DNA from: Burkholderiales bacterium
Lineage (GTDB): Bacteria; Pseudomonadota; Gammaproteobacteria; Burkholderiales; Burkholderiaceae_C
DNA length: 8,246 bases
Reading direction: 5' to 3'
Assembly: GCA_947474415.1 (NCBI GenBank)
Contig: CANJKD010000078.1
Coordinates: forward strand, 1-8,246
The first letter of the stretch is position 1, and each line of letters begins with the position of its first letter. Below are positions 1-6,762 of the stretch, one piece after another. The notes beneath the pieces were generated by a model. That model made no database searches. It was given only the letters and a program-made list of their open reading frames with translations, and was not told the DNA's origin. A program made the position numbers and the translations under genes.

Positions 1-2164
1 CCGAATGACCGGCCAGCGCACCGGATTTCTTGCGCAGCGCGCCACCCAGCACGCCGACGAAGCTCGGGCAGAAGCCCTTCGCACACGAGTAGTCCTTGTT
101 GCAGCTGCTCTGGTCGATCTTGCGCTTGCGGCCGAGCGGCGTCTCGTGCGGCAGCACGGCCACGCAGTTGCTCTGCACCGAACAGTCGCCGCAGCCTTCG
201 CAGACCCGTTCGTTGATGAACAGGCGGCGCGCCGGGTCGACCAGCTCACCCTTCTTGCGCCGCCTGCGCTTCTCGGCCGCGCAGGTCTGCTCGTAGATCA
301 GCACCGTGACGCCGGGCATCTCGCGCAGGCGCCGCTGCACCGCATCGAGCTCGCTGCGGTCGTGGAACTCGGTGCCGGCGGGGAAGCGGTTCTGGATGGC
401 GTCGTACTTCGTGATGTCGTCGCTGACCACCGCCACATGCGTCACGCCTTCGCTTTCCACCTGGCGCGCGATGCGGTCGACGCTGATGACACCGTCGACC
501 GGCTGGCCGCCCGTCATCGCGACGGCGTCGTTGTAGAGGATCTTGTAGGTCAGCGTCGCCTTGGCCGCCACCGCCTGGCGGATCGCGAGGTAGCCCGAGT
601 GGTAGTAGGTGCCGTCGCCGAGGTTCTGGAAGATGTGCCTGGTGGCAGTGAACATCGAGTGCGAGACCCAGTCGACGCCCTCGCCGCCCATCTGGATCAG
701 GCCGGCAGTGTCGCGGTCCATCCAGTTCGCCATGAAGTGGCAGCCGATGCCGGCGCGCGCGCTCGAGCCTTCGGGCACGACCGTGCTGGTGTTGTGCGGG
801 CAGCCGGCGCAGAAGTAGGGCACGCGCTTGACGCTGTCGGCGTCGTTGGCCAGCAGTGCCGGCGGCGTGAAGTCACGCACATGGCGGCGGTGGTCGTTGA
901 AGGTGGCGTTGTCGGGGAAGTGGCGGACGAGCCAGTCGGCAACGATCTCGATCAGGCGCGACGGGCGCAGCTCGCCAACGGCCGAGATGAGCGGCATGCC
1001 ATCGGCCGCGCGCTTGCCGATCAGCACCGGGCGCGCATCGGCGGGCGCGTTGTAGAACAGGTCGCGCAATTGCGTCTCGACGACCGCGCCCTTTTCCTCG
1101 ACGACGAGGATCTCGGACAAGCCCTGCGCGAAGGCCTGCATGCGCGTTGTTTCGAGCGGGAACGACAGGCCGACCTTGTAGAGCCGCACGCCGGCTGCGG
1201 CGAGCATGTCGATGGACACCTCCAGCCGCCGCAGCACTTCCATCACATCGAAGTGCGCCTTGCCGCAGGTGACGATGCCGACGGTGGCGTGCGCGGACGC
1301 GATCACCTGGCGGTCGATGCTGTTGACCTTCGCGAACGCGGCCACCGCCTTGAGCTTGTCCACCAGCCGCGTCTCCAGGCTCAGCGAAGGCAGGTCGGGC
1401 CAGCGGTAGTGCAGGCCATCGGCCGGCGCCGCGTGGCCGGTGGCGGCGCGCACGGCCTCGGCATCCTGCCAGGCCGCGACCCGCTCGTTGATCGCGTCCA
1501 GATCGACCGTCGAGCCGCTCTCGACCACCTCCGACAGCGCCGCGAAGCCGACCCAGTTGCCCGAGTAGCGCGACAGCGCCCAGCCGTACAGGCCGAACTC
1601 CAGGTACTCGGCCACGTTGGCCGGTTGCAGCACCGGCATGTGGAAGGCCTGCAGCAGCTGGTCGCTCTGGTGCGGCATCGACGACGAGACGCAGCCGTGG
1701 TCGTCGCCCGCCACCACCAGCACCCCGCCGTGCGGTGACGAGCCGTAGGCGTTGCCGTGCTTCAGCGCGTCGCCCGCGCGGTCCACACCCGGGCCCTTGC
1801 CGTACCACATCGCAAACACGCCCTCGACGGTGCGTTCGGGGTCGGATTCGACGCGTTGCGTGCCCAGCACCTGGGTCGCGCCCAGTTCCTCATTGATCGC
1901 AGGAACGAAGCGGATGCCGGCCTCGGTGAAGGTCTTGCCGGCCTTCCAGATCGCCTGGTCGAGCATGCCCAGCGGCGAGCCGCGGTAGCCGCTGACGAAG
2001 CCCTGCGTGTTCAGGCCGGCCTGCGCATCGCGCGCGCGCTGCATGGCCAGCAGCCGCACCAGCGCCTGCGTGCCGGTCATGAAGACCTGGCCCTGCGTGG
2101 CCCAGAGGTTGTCGGTCAGCTTGTAGGCGGGGCGGACGAGGGCGGTGGCGGTGGCGGTGTTCAT
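1..2164 (-). CDS. Indolepyruvate ferredoxin oxidoreductase, fused form (N-terminal part, cut by window edge)
   Basis: This enzyme oxidatively decarboxylates aryl-pyruvates such as indolepyruvate, made by transamination of aromatic amino acids, to aryl-acetyl-CoA, passing electrons to ferredoxin in the cytoplasm. Reading from the ATG at 2164, 721 codons stay open to the left edge, so the C-terminal part (the gamma-type domain in fused homologues of roughly 1,150-1,200 residues) lies outside. The N-terminal pyrimidine-binding half carries YRGSPLG and INEELGATQ. The thiamine-diphosphate half carries FCAGCPHN (Cys452/Cys455) and GDG at 516-518, followed about 28 residues later by LYND. An iron-sulfur segment follows, CEGCGDC..SNC (Cys655, 658, 661, 667) and CNKDYSCAKGFC (688, 694, 699). 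The start MNTATATALVRPAYKL fits the usual N-terminus, although no clear ribosome binding site precedes it. The divergent Lrp-type gene is the likely regulator (inference). Family assignment is firm; the exact keto-acid substrate is not shown. Confidence 0.95.
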   Translation of the reverse strand, partial: MNTATATALVRPAYKLTDNLWATQGQVFMTGTQALVRLLAMQRARDAQAGLNTQGFVSGYRGSPLGMLDQAIWKAGKTFTEAGIRFVPAINEELGATQVLGTQRVESDPERTVEGVFAMWYGKGPGVDRAGDALKHGNAYGSSPHGGVLVVAGDDHGCVSSSMPHQSDQLLQAFHMPVLQPANVAEYLEFGLYGWALSRYSGNWVGFAALSEVVESGSTVDLDAINERVAAWQDAEAVRAATGHAAPADGLHYRWPDLPSLSLETRLVDKLKAVAAFAKVNSIDRQVIASAHATVGIVTCGKAHFDVMEVLRRLEVSIDMLAAAGVRLYKVGLSFPLETTRMQAFAQGLSEILVVEEKGAVVETQLRDLFYNAPADARPVLIGKRAADGMPLISAVGELRPSRLIEIVADWLVRHFPDNATFNDHRRHVRDFTPPALLANDADSVKRVPYFCAGCPHNTSTVVPEGSSARAGIGCHFMANWMDRDTAGLIQMGGEGVDWVSHSMFTATRHIFQNLGDGTYYHSGYLAIRQAVAAKATLTYKILYNDAVAMTGGQPVDGVISVDRIARQVESEGVTHVAVVSDDITKYDAIQNRFPAGTEFHDRSELDAVQRRLREMPGVTVLIYEQTCAAEKRRRRKKGELVDPARRLFINERVCEGCGDCSVQSNCVAVLPHETPLGRKRKIDQSSCNKDYSCAKGFCPSFVGVLGGALRKKSGALAGHS

Positions 2165-2278
2165 GGCGCGTCGCAATCGAAGCAGGCGGCAGGCAGTATT
2201 GACGCCCAAGCCCGGAATGCGCTTCTTCGTTGGCCCGGTACACGCTACATTCTCGCAAATCCATTCTCCGAATACGCC
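2165..2278. promoter_or_regulatory. Divergent promoter/operator region between the oxidoreductase and the Lrp-type regulator
   Basis: These 114 bp separate two divergent starts and must hold both promoters. The heptamer CATTCTC occurs twice in direct orientation (2248-2254 and 2262-2268, 14-bp period) just before the regulator start. An inverted relative (GGAATG) lies near 2214. A weak sigma-70-like pair for the plus strand is TTCTTC (2223-2228) and TACATT (2246-2251), 17 bp apart. I see no convincing -10/-35 pair for the minus strand. The repeats could be operator half-sites for the Lrp protein, but this is inference; Lrp sites are too degenerate to assign by eye. Confidence 0.45.
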
Positions 2279-2800
2279 ATGAGCGAGAACGCCATTCTTC
2301 TGGACCGCTACAGCCGCGCCATCCTGGCCGAACTGCAACGCGATTCGCGCCTGACGGTGCAGCAGATTGCCGATGCGGTCGGGCTGTCGAGCACGCCGTG
2401 CTGGAAGCGCATCAAGGACATGGAAGCCTCGGGCGTGATCCGCGGCTACACCGCGCGCGTGGACCGCGAGAAGGTCGGGCTGAACCTGCTGGTCGTCGTG
2501 GAAGCCAACCTCGCCGAGCACACCGAGGCGCTGGTGCGGCGCTTCGAACAGGCCGTGGCCGCCAGCCCGCAGATCGTGCGCTGCCTGTCGACCACGGGCC
2601 AGGCCGACTACATCCTCACGGTGCTGGTCGAAGACATCAAGGCCTACGAACAGTGCCTGCACGACACGATCTTCAAGCTGCCCGGCGTGACGCACGTGCG
2701 CTCCAGCATCGTGCTGCGGGAAGTGAAGTCGGATGCGGCGTTGCCGATCGTGTTGCCGGCGGGCGAGGCGCTGGCCGTCAAGCGCCGGATGCGGCGTTGA
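2279..2800 (+). CDS. Lrp/AsnC family transcriptional regulator
   Basis: This is a 173-residue leucine-responsive/AsnC-type DNA-binding protein, slightly longer than the usual ~150-165. The N-terminal helix-turn-helix is clear: LDRYSRAILAELQRDSRLT, then VQQIADAVGLSSTPCWKRIKDME (about 27-49, split here into turn and recognition helix), then GVIRGYTARVD. The RAM effector-binding domain spans about 66-150 and includes the GQADYIL segment (107-113) and PGVTHVRSSIVL (135-146). A basic tail of about 25 residues (ending VKRRMRR) follows. The ATG was chosen because the helix-turn-helix begins at its usual distance from it; the same frame is open further upstream, but that stretch overlaps the divergent gene. 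The gene is divergent from the indolepyruvate oxidoreductase, an arrangement typical of a local Lrp-type regulator that senses an amino acid or its keto acid (inference). No strong ribosome binding site is visible. The stop is followed within about 20 bp by the peroxidase remnant. Confidence 0.95.
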   Translation: MSENAILLDRYSRAILAELQRDSRLTVQQIADAVGLSSTPCWKRIKDMEASGVIRGYTARVDREKVGLNLLVVVEANLAEHTEALVRRFEQAVAASPQIVRCLSTTGQADYILTVLVEDIKAYEQCLHDTIFKLPGVTHVRSSIVLREVKSDAALPIVLPAGEALAVKRRMRR

Positions 2801-2820
2801 CGGGACGGCGTGGAGGAGCC

Positions 2821-3966
2821 GGCGCGGGCGAGGCGCTCGGCCACCTGCCGGTGTTCGGCCCCGGTGACCCGATCGCACCGCAGTGGGCCGGCCAGGAAGC
2901 CACTGCCTTCCCCGACAACTGGCGCATCGGCCTGAGCTTCCATCTCACGCTGTTCGCACGGGAGCACACCACCTTCGTCGAGGCGTTTCGCGCCCAGACG
3001 CGCACCACGCCGCCGGCCGATTCGGGCCTGCGCAACCCGCTGCGCGCCGACGACTTGATCTGCGACCAGGACGTGAGCGCCGACGAACCGTTTGAGGTCA
3101 CGCGGCTCGTGGTGGCAGCCGAGATTGCCAAGATCCACACCACCGAATGGACGCCGCAGCTGCTCCACGACGAGCCGCTGTACCTGGGCATGAACGCGAA
3201 CTGGAGCGGCCTGCCCGCAGGCTACGAGGTGGCCGCCGCCGCGCTCGAAAAGATCGTGGTGCAGAACTTCGGCGGGTCGGCAGGTCGGCAGGTCGGCCGA
3301 CGCGAACGTGATCCGCCACAAGGTGCCGGTGGTCGAGACCTTCCGCGCCAAGGCCACGCAGGCGATGGCCAATGAAGGCGCGGCCCACTGGGCGCTGTCG
3401 ATGGGCCGCCAGCGCCTGGGCCTGCTGACGCTGCAGAGCTCGACGCAGCTCCTGCAGCACCTCACGCTGCCGCGCTTGAACTCGGCGACGAACCAGGTCG
3501 ATGGGGCGGCGCTCGACCTGCTGCGCGACCGCGAACGCGGCGTGCCGCGCTTCAACGAATTCCGGCGCCAGTGCGGCTTGCGCCGGCTCACCCGCTTCGA
3601 CGACTTCAGCGACGCGTGCCTGGTCGACAACATCGAGGGCGTCGACACGGTGGTGGGCTGGCGCGCCGAATACACCCGCCCACATGGTTTTGCGATTTCC
3701 GAAACCCCGTTCCAGGTGTTCATCCACAACGCGTCGCGGCGCCTGTTCAGCGACCGCTTCTGCGCGGCCGGTCGAACGGCCACGCGCGTCAGGTGCCACC
3801 GCTGCAGCGGGTGCTGTTGCGCACCAGGCCCGAGCTGAAGCCCGAGTTGGCCCCTGTCGTGACTGCATTCGACCGCTGGGGCCGCGACCGCGGCGACTAC
3901 TGCTCACTGCGCTGGAAGCGGCGGCCCGGCGCCGACGCTGACCCGGCGTTCAAGCCTGCGCGCTGA
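2821..3966 (+). pseudogene. Degraded haem peroxidase (bacterial animal-type peroxidase family)
   Basis: Three segments in two frames align end to end with the order of a bacterial haem peroxidase. Segment 1 (2821 to ~3282) contains PDNWRIGLSFHLTLFAREH (the REH motif with the catalytic Arg of this family), DSGLRNP, FEVTRLVVAAEIAKIHTTEW and DEPLYLGMNANW. Segment 2 (~3293-3760, shifted frame) has VIRHKVPVVETFRAKATQAM, WALSMGRQRLGLLTLQ, DRERGVPRFNEFRRQ, RPHGFAISETPFQVF and NASRRLFSDRF. Segment 3 (~3772-3966, back in the first frame) has NGHARQV..QRVLLRT, AFDRWGRDRGDY and a tail ending DPAFKPAR, then TGA. There is no credible start codon and the N-terminal region is absent. From memory of the family, intact members carry an extra stretch between segments 1 and 2 that includes the proximal haem-ligand histidine, and another between FDDF and VDNIE (near 3605-3625). 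About 380 codons remain. It cannot make a normal enzyme as read, unless the frame changes are sequencing errors, which the missing blocks argue against. Confidence 0.85.
3275..3298. repeat. Three-copy 8-bp tandem repeat at the first peroxidase frameshift
   Basis: The unit GGTCGGCA is present at 3275-3282 and 3283-3290, with a third copy ending in C at 3291-3298. The peroxidase frame changes exactly here. Removing two units (16 bp, which is 1 modulo 3) joins the upstream frame NFGGS to the downstream frame ADANVIRHK without a stop, so gain of two units would explain the frameshift. Slipped-strand expansion is the simplest mechanism (inference). The same point also appears to lack a block present in intact relatives, so a deletion may have occurred here as well. 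Confidence 0.85.
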
Positions 3967-4144
3967 GCCGCTTCGTCAGCGGAATCTGCGGTCGAGAGGC
4001 GGGCCGCCCGGTTTCGACCGAGAGGCACACCTTTGCAAATCACGTGCGCGCCCCACGTCCAACGGGTTTGGAAAGACCAAGCAGCCGTCGCAAGCTGCGC
4101 TGCCGGCAGGCGATACTCGCTGCCCCACGCAAGCCCTTGCCGAC
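3967..4144. other. Intergenic spacer with a hairpin-forming inverted repeat
   Basis: No open frame here resembles a gene. A perfect 7-bp inverted repeat, CGGTCGA at 3989-3995 and TCGACCG at 4014-4020, encloses a second G/C-rich palindromic core (GGCGG at 3998-4002 against CCGCC at 4004-4008). It lies about 20 bp past the peroxidase stop and has no T-run after it, so it could be a leftover or Rho-type end structure but is not a convincing intrinsic terminator. The promoter of the next gene must lie here or further upstream; I could not identify -10/-35 boxes. Confidence 0.4.
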
Positions 4145-4651
4145 ATGACCACGCCAACACCGACCCCGCCCGAAGCCGAACCGGACACCGACGCCGAGGT
4201 CCACGAGCCGCGCCTGTGGCGCGCCGACCGCTGGACGGCACGCGTCATCAAGAACGAGGACGACGAGGGCTGGGCCGTGGCCATGACCCGCGACGGCGAG
4301 GCCGAGCCCGCACTGGTCGGCCCCTGGACCATGGGCCGCGACAAGAAGAACCCGAAGCCGCTCGACGGGCCGGCGTTTTCCACGCTGGTGAAGACAGCCT
4401 GCGAGGTGTTGCGCCGGCACGAGCAGCAACTGCATTCGGAGCTGCACAAGAGCTTGCTGGTGAACACCGCGTCGGCCCGGATCAAGGTGACGCTGGACAT
4501 CACACCCGACGAAGACAACCCATCGGCCCTTCTCAGCGCCTTTGACGAATTCGAGGTGGAACTGGCGCGGTCAAGCGTGGCGCCGAACTTCAGGCTCAAC
4601 GCCGCGAGCGCGGCGACCTGGATCGAGAACGGCTTTCGCAAGCCGCGCTGA
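4145..4651 (+). CDS. Conserved-looking hypothetical protein, 168 aa
   Basis: I do not recognise a named family. The 168-residue product is soluble, with no signal peptide, membrane helix or metal-binding motif. Residues 1-20 are a low-complexity acidic/proline leader (TPTPTPPEAEPDTD). The body is compact: RLWRADRWTARVIKNEDDEG (24-43), then WAVAMTRDGEAEPALVGPW, GRDKKNPKPLDG, and a helical stretch VKTACEVLRRHEQQLHSELHK rich in charged residues. After that comes IKVTLDITPDEDNPSALLSAFDE and a C-terminus ending WIENGFRKPR. Codon use has the strong G/C third-position bias of the neighbouring intact genes and the frame is uninterrupted, so this reads as a real gene. The ATG at 4145 is the first in-frame start before the ordered region; no good ribosome binding site precedes it. 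It stands alone between a pseudogene and a convergent racemase, so context gives no function. A small housekeeping or stress protein of restricted distribution is possible, but that is a guess. Confidence 0.8.
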   Translation: MTTPTPTPPEAEPDTDAEVHEPRLWRADRWTARVIKNEDDEGWAVAMTRDGEAEPALVGPWTMGRDKKNPKPLDGPAFSTLVKTACEVLRRHEQQLHSELHKSLLVNTASARIKVTLDITPDEDNPSALLSAFDEFEVELARSSVAPNFRLNAASAATWIENGFRKPR

Positions 4652-4916
4652 GCGAACGCCGGGAAGGCTTGCCATGCGATGGGGCGCTCGGCAGGCAGAA
4701 GACCTTCAGCCGGGGTGATCGGTTCACTCCCCGCAGGCAGTTCCGCAGGCAGGCAGGAAGGCTGTGGCGCGCTGCGCAACGATCGGGCGCCACCAGGCCG
4801 ATGCGCACGCCCCGCCACGAACCGACCGCCCAGACCCTTCGATGGCCCGCACCCCTGCCCTGGGCAGGCCACGCCGGCAAGGCGCACGCCGCCGCTGGTG
4901 GCTGCGTTGCGTACGG
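4652..4916. other. Gene-free convergent spacer with short GCAGGCAG repeats
   Basis: These 265 bp lie between two converging genes. I see no coding homology on either strand, although several frames are open by GC bias. The decamer CCGCAGGCAG is repeated at 4731-4740 and 4743-4752, with a related GGCAGGCAGA at 4690-4699 and a short run of GGCA tetramers at about 4748-4756. A palindrome, CCTGCCC-T-GGGCAGG, sits at 4854-4868. None is followed by a T-run, so no intrinsic terminator is assigned to either gene. The repeats look like slippage-type low complexity and not a defined element. Confidence 0.5.
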
Positions 4917-5981
4917 CTACGACGAAGCGCTGAAGCGCGGAGCCGGCGCGGCCTGCACGCCGCCACCCGGCAGCACGTCGAACGCGCCGCGTGCCAGGTT
5001 GTGCGGGTGCGCGGCCGCTTCGGTGATCGTCAGCACAGGCGCAAAGCAAACGTCCGTGCCTTCCAGCAAGGCGCACCACTGCGCGCGCGTGCGGGTCAGG
5101 AACAGTGCGGTGAAGCGCGCCTTCAGGGCCGGCCAGGCGGCGCTGTCGTACTGCGCACGCGGGTCCACATCCGTCATCTCCAGCTTCTGCAACAGCAGCG
5201 CGTAGAACTGCGGTTCGAGCGCGCCGACGGTGATGAAGCGGCCATCGGCGCAGGCGTACACGTCGTAGAAGGGCGAGTCGTGAAAGGCGCTCGGCCGCTG
5301 CGGCGTGCCAGGCTCGGCGCCGAGCCCGCCGCTGCCGTGAATCCAGTGCGCCAGGCCGCCGAGCGCCGAGGCCATGTCGATGATGGCCGCGTCGACCACC
5401 GAGCCCTGCCCGCTGAAGCGCGCCTGCAGCACGCCGCAGACGATGCCGTAGGCCAGGCCGAGCGCCCCGGCACCGTCACCCACCACCGTAGGCGGCAACA
5501 TCGGCCGCTCACCCGGCCGCGCCGACAGCGACAGCAAGCCGGTCAGCGCCACATAGTTCAGGTCGTGCCCGGCCGCGTTGGCGAGCGGCCCGCGCTGCCC
5601 CCAGCCGGTCATGCGGCCATAGACCAGGCGCGGGTTTTGCGCATGGCAGGTCGCGGGTGACAAGCCCAGCCGCTCCATCACGCCGGGGCGGTTGCCTTCG
5701 ATCAGGGCGTCGGCCTGCGCGATCAGGGCCAGTGCCTGCGCGACGCCCGCCGCCGACTTGAGGTCGATCACCAGCAGCTGCTTGCCCCGGCGCAGCGGGT
5801 GGTCGGCGCCACTGAACTGGCTCGCCATCGTGTTGCCGCCCGGGCGCGCCACCAGCGTCACCTCGGCACCGCCCTGCGCCAGCATGCGCCCGGCCAGTGG
5901 CCCCGGGCCCAGGCCCGCGAACTCGACGACCTTCAGGCCTTTGAGCGGTTGCTGTTGTTCGTGCGCGGGCGTCAAATTCAT
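4917..5981 (-). CDS. Alpha-methylacyl-CoA racemase (CaiB/BaiF CoA-transferase family III)
   Basis: This enzyme epimerises 2-methyl-branched acyl-CoA thioesters between R and S forms, letting branched or methyl-substituted fatty and cholate-type acids enter beta-oxidation in the cytoplasm. The 354-residue product starts with the family's KGLKVVEFAGLGPGPLAGRM (14-33) and has the CoA-binding-type NRPGVMERLGL (97-107). It carries the racemase triad motifs at the expected spacing: GHDLNYVALTG (His139), VVGDGAGA (Asp169) and GALEPQFY (Glu256). These correspond to the His/Asp/Glu triad of the characterised mycobacterial racemase MCR and separate it from formyl-CoA transferases, which use a different aspartate. 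The ATG at 5981 is preceded by a good ribosome binding site, AAGGAAG (5990-5996 on the plus strand), 8 bases upstream. The C-terminus stops five residues after PAPRF, whereas family members usually run on for a few dozen residues, so the tail may have been trimmed. The gene is monocistronic here: convergent with the hypothetical gene and divergent from the kinase remnant. Confidence 0.93.
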   Translation of the reverse strand: MNLTPAHEQQQPLKGLKVVEFAGLGPGPLAGRMLAQGGAEVTLVARPGGNTMASQFSGADHPLRRGKQLLVIDLKSAAGVAQALALIAQADALIEGNRPGVMERLGLSPATCHAQNPRLVYGRMTGWGQRGPLANAAGHDLNYVALTGLLSLSARPGERPMLPPTVVGDGAGALGLAYGIVCGVLQARFSGQGSVVDAAIIDMASALGGLAHWIHGSGGLGAEPGTPQRPSAFHDSPFYDVYACADGRFITVGALEPQFYALLLQKLEMTDVDPRAQYDSAAWPALKARFTALFLTRTRAQWCALLEGTDVCFAPVLTITEAAAHPHNLARGAFDVLPGGGVQAAPAPRFSASS

Positions 5982-5989
5982 GGCGGCAG

Positions 5990-5996
5990 CTTCCTT
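5990..5996 (-). promoter_or_regulatory. Ribosome binding site of the racemase gene
   Basis: On the minus strand AAGGAAG lies 8 bases before the ATG at 5981, an almost ideal Shine-Dalgarno match. It supports the chosen start over the downstream in-frame ATGs. No clear -10/-35 pair is visible upstream of it. Confidence 0.75.
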
Positions 5997-6032
5997 CGGG
6001 ACATGGCGTGCGGGGAATCATTGTCAGCCTGA

Positions 6033-6695
6033 TCGCCGACGGGCCCGGCGGCACGCACGCTGCCCACGCCCGGCGCGCTGCTGGCGCGGCTGGCGGCGGG
6101 CGAGGCCGTGTTCGAGACGCTGAACGGGTTCGGCGAAGAGCCCACCCGCATGGTGTCGGTGCCGGTGCCCGGCCGGGCGCCATGGCGGGCGGTTCAGGTG
6201 GCAGGCTCCCTGGACGACACGATCCGGGTCATGGAGTCGGCCGGCGTGCTGCTGCTGTTGCTCGGTATGGCGCTGTTCGTGGCCCTGGGCACGGCCGGCG
6301 CTTCGCTGACGAACCGTGTGTTCAGCGCCATCGACGATGTGGTGCGGCACGCGCAACGCATCGGCGAGGCGTACCTGACCGAGCGCCTGGCGCACCCGGG
6401 CCCGCACGACGAGATCGGTCGCCTGGTCGACACCCTGAACGACACGCTGGCGCGGCTGGACCACAGCTTCGAGGCGCAGCAGCGCTTCACCGCCGATGCC
6501 TCGCATGAGCTGCGTTCGCCGCTGTCGCGGCTGCGCACCGAGATCGAGCTTGCGTTGCGCCGGCCGCGCGCGCCCGCCGAGTACGAAGCCACGTTGTGAT
6601 CGTGCTGGAAGAGGCCGAGCGGCGGGGCCACCTTTGCGATCCGCCTCCCGCTGGCGCGCGACCCACCGTCAGGCCCGACCATTCAAGCCGGTTGA
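6033..6695 (+). pseudogene. Degraded two-component sensor histidine kinase
   Basis: This is a remnant of a membrane sensor kinase that would autophosphorylate and pass phosphate to a response regulator. The frame is open from 6033 but the first membrane helix and most of the periplasmic domain are missing. What remains is the end of the sensor domain (ARLAAGEAVFETLNGFG, VQVAGSLDDTIRV) and the second membrane helix (about 6246-6312, VLLLLLGMALFVALGTAGA). A HAMP-like linker (DEIGRLVDTLNDTLARLDHSF) and the HisKA H-box ASHELRSPLSRLR follow, with the phospho-acceptor His at 6504-6506. A TGA at 6597-6599 ends the frame after EYEATL. One base out of frame the family sequence continues as VLEEAER (6602-6622), which implies a 1-base loss. 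The first frame then resumes at ~6621 with GGATFAIRLPLARD, which looks like the extreme end of a HATPase domain, and stops at 6693-6695. The N, G1 and most of the ATPase domain are therefore deleted. No response regulator is present nearby. A GTG at 6108 could start a 163-residue fragment, but it could not be a kinase. Confidence 0.85.
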
Positions 6696-6722
6696 CCGGT
6701 TTGCGCTGTCTCGGCGCCATGC

Positions 6723-6746
6723 AAAAAGGGGCCGAGGCCCCTTTTT
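6723..6746. terminator. Bidirectional intrinsic terminator after dctM and the kinase remnant
   Basis: An 11-bp perfect inverted repeat, AAAAAGGGGCC (6723-6733) and GGCCCCTTTTT (6736-6746), has only GA between the arms, so in RNA the likely loop is four bases (CGAG). The G/C core is flanked by five A and five T, giving a U-tract on either strand. It lies 16 bp past the dctM stop on the minus strand and 27 bp past the last stop of the kinase remnant on the plus strand, and so separates two convergent transcription units. Confidence 0.9.
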
Positions 6747-6762
6747 GATCGTGGCCCATGCG

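Noticed and set aside
5..1738. A 577-codon open frame on the plus strand, opposite the oxidoreductase.
   Set aside because: Its product is a low-complexity Arg/Ala/His/Asp/Val text with no domain, and the minus strand here encodes an unmistakable oxidoreductase. GC-rich codon bias keeps the antisense frame open.
3308..3838. A stand-alone 176-residue gene from a GTG at 3308.
   Set aside because: It is the middle segment of the peroxidase remnant, starts inside a conserved block (NVIRHKVPVVETF), and runs into an out-of-frame Cys/Arg-rich tail after 3760.
4690..4757. GCAGGCAG repeats as a CRISPR array or iteron origin.
   Set aside because: Units are 8-10 bp, irregularly spaced and only two or three in number, with no spacers, no cas or rep gene nearby.
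4854..4868. CCTGCCC-T-GGGCAGG palindrome as a terminator for the racemase or the hypothetical gene.
   Set aside because: The spacer of one base gives only a 5-bp stem with a 5-base loop and there is no T-run on either side.
3976..5079. A 367-codon minus-strand open frame spanning the hypothetical gene and the racemase end.
   Set aside because: It crosses two real genes and a spacer, its composition changes abruptly along its length, and it has no recognisable motif.
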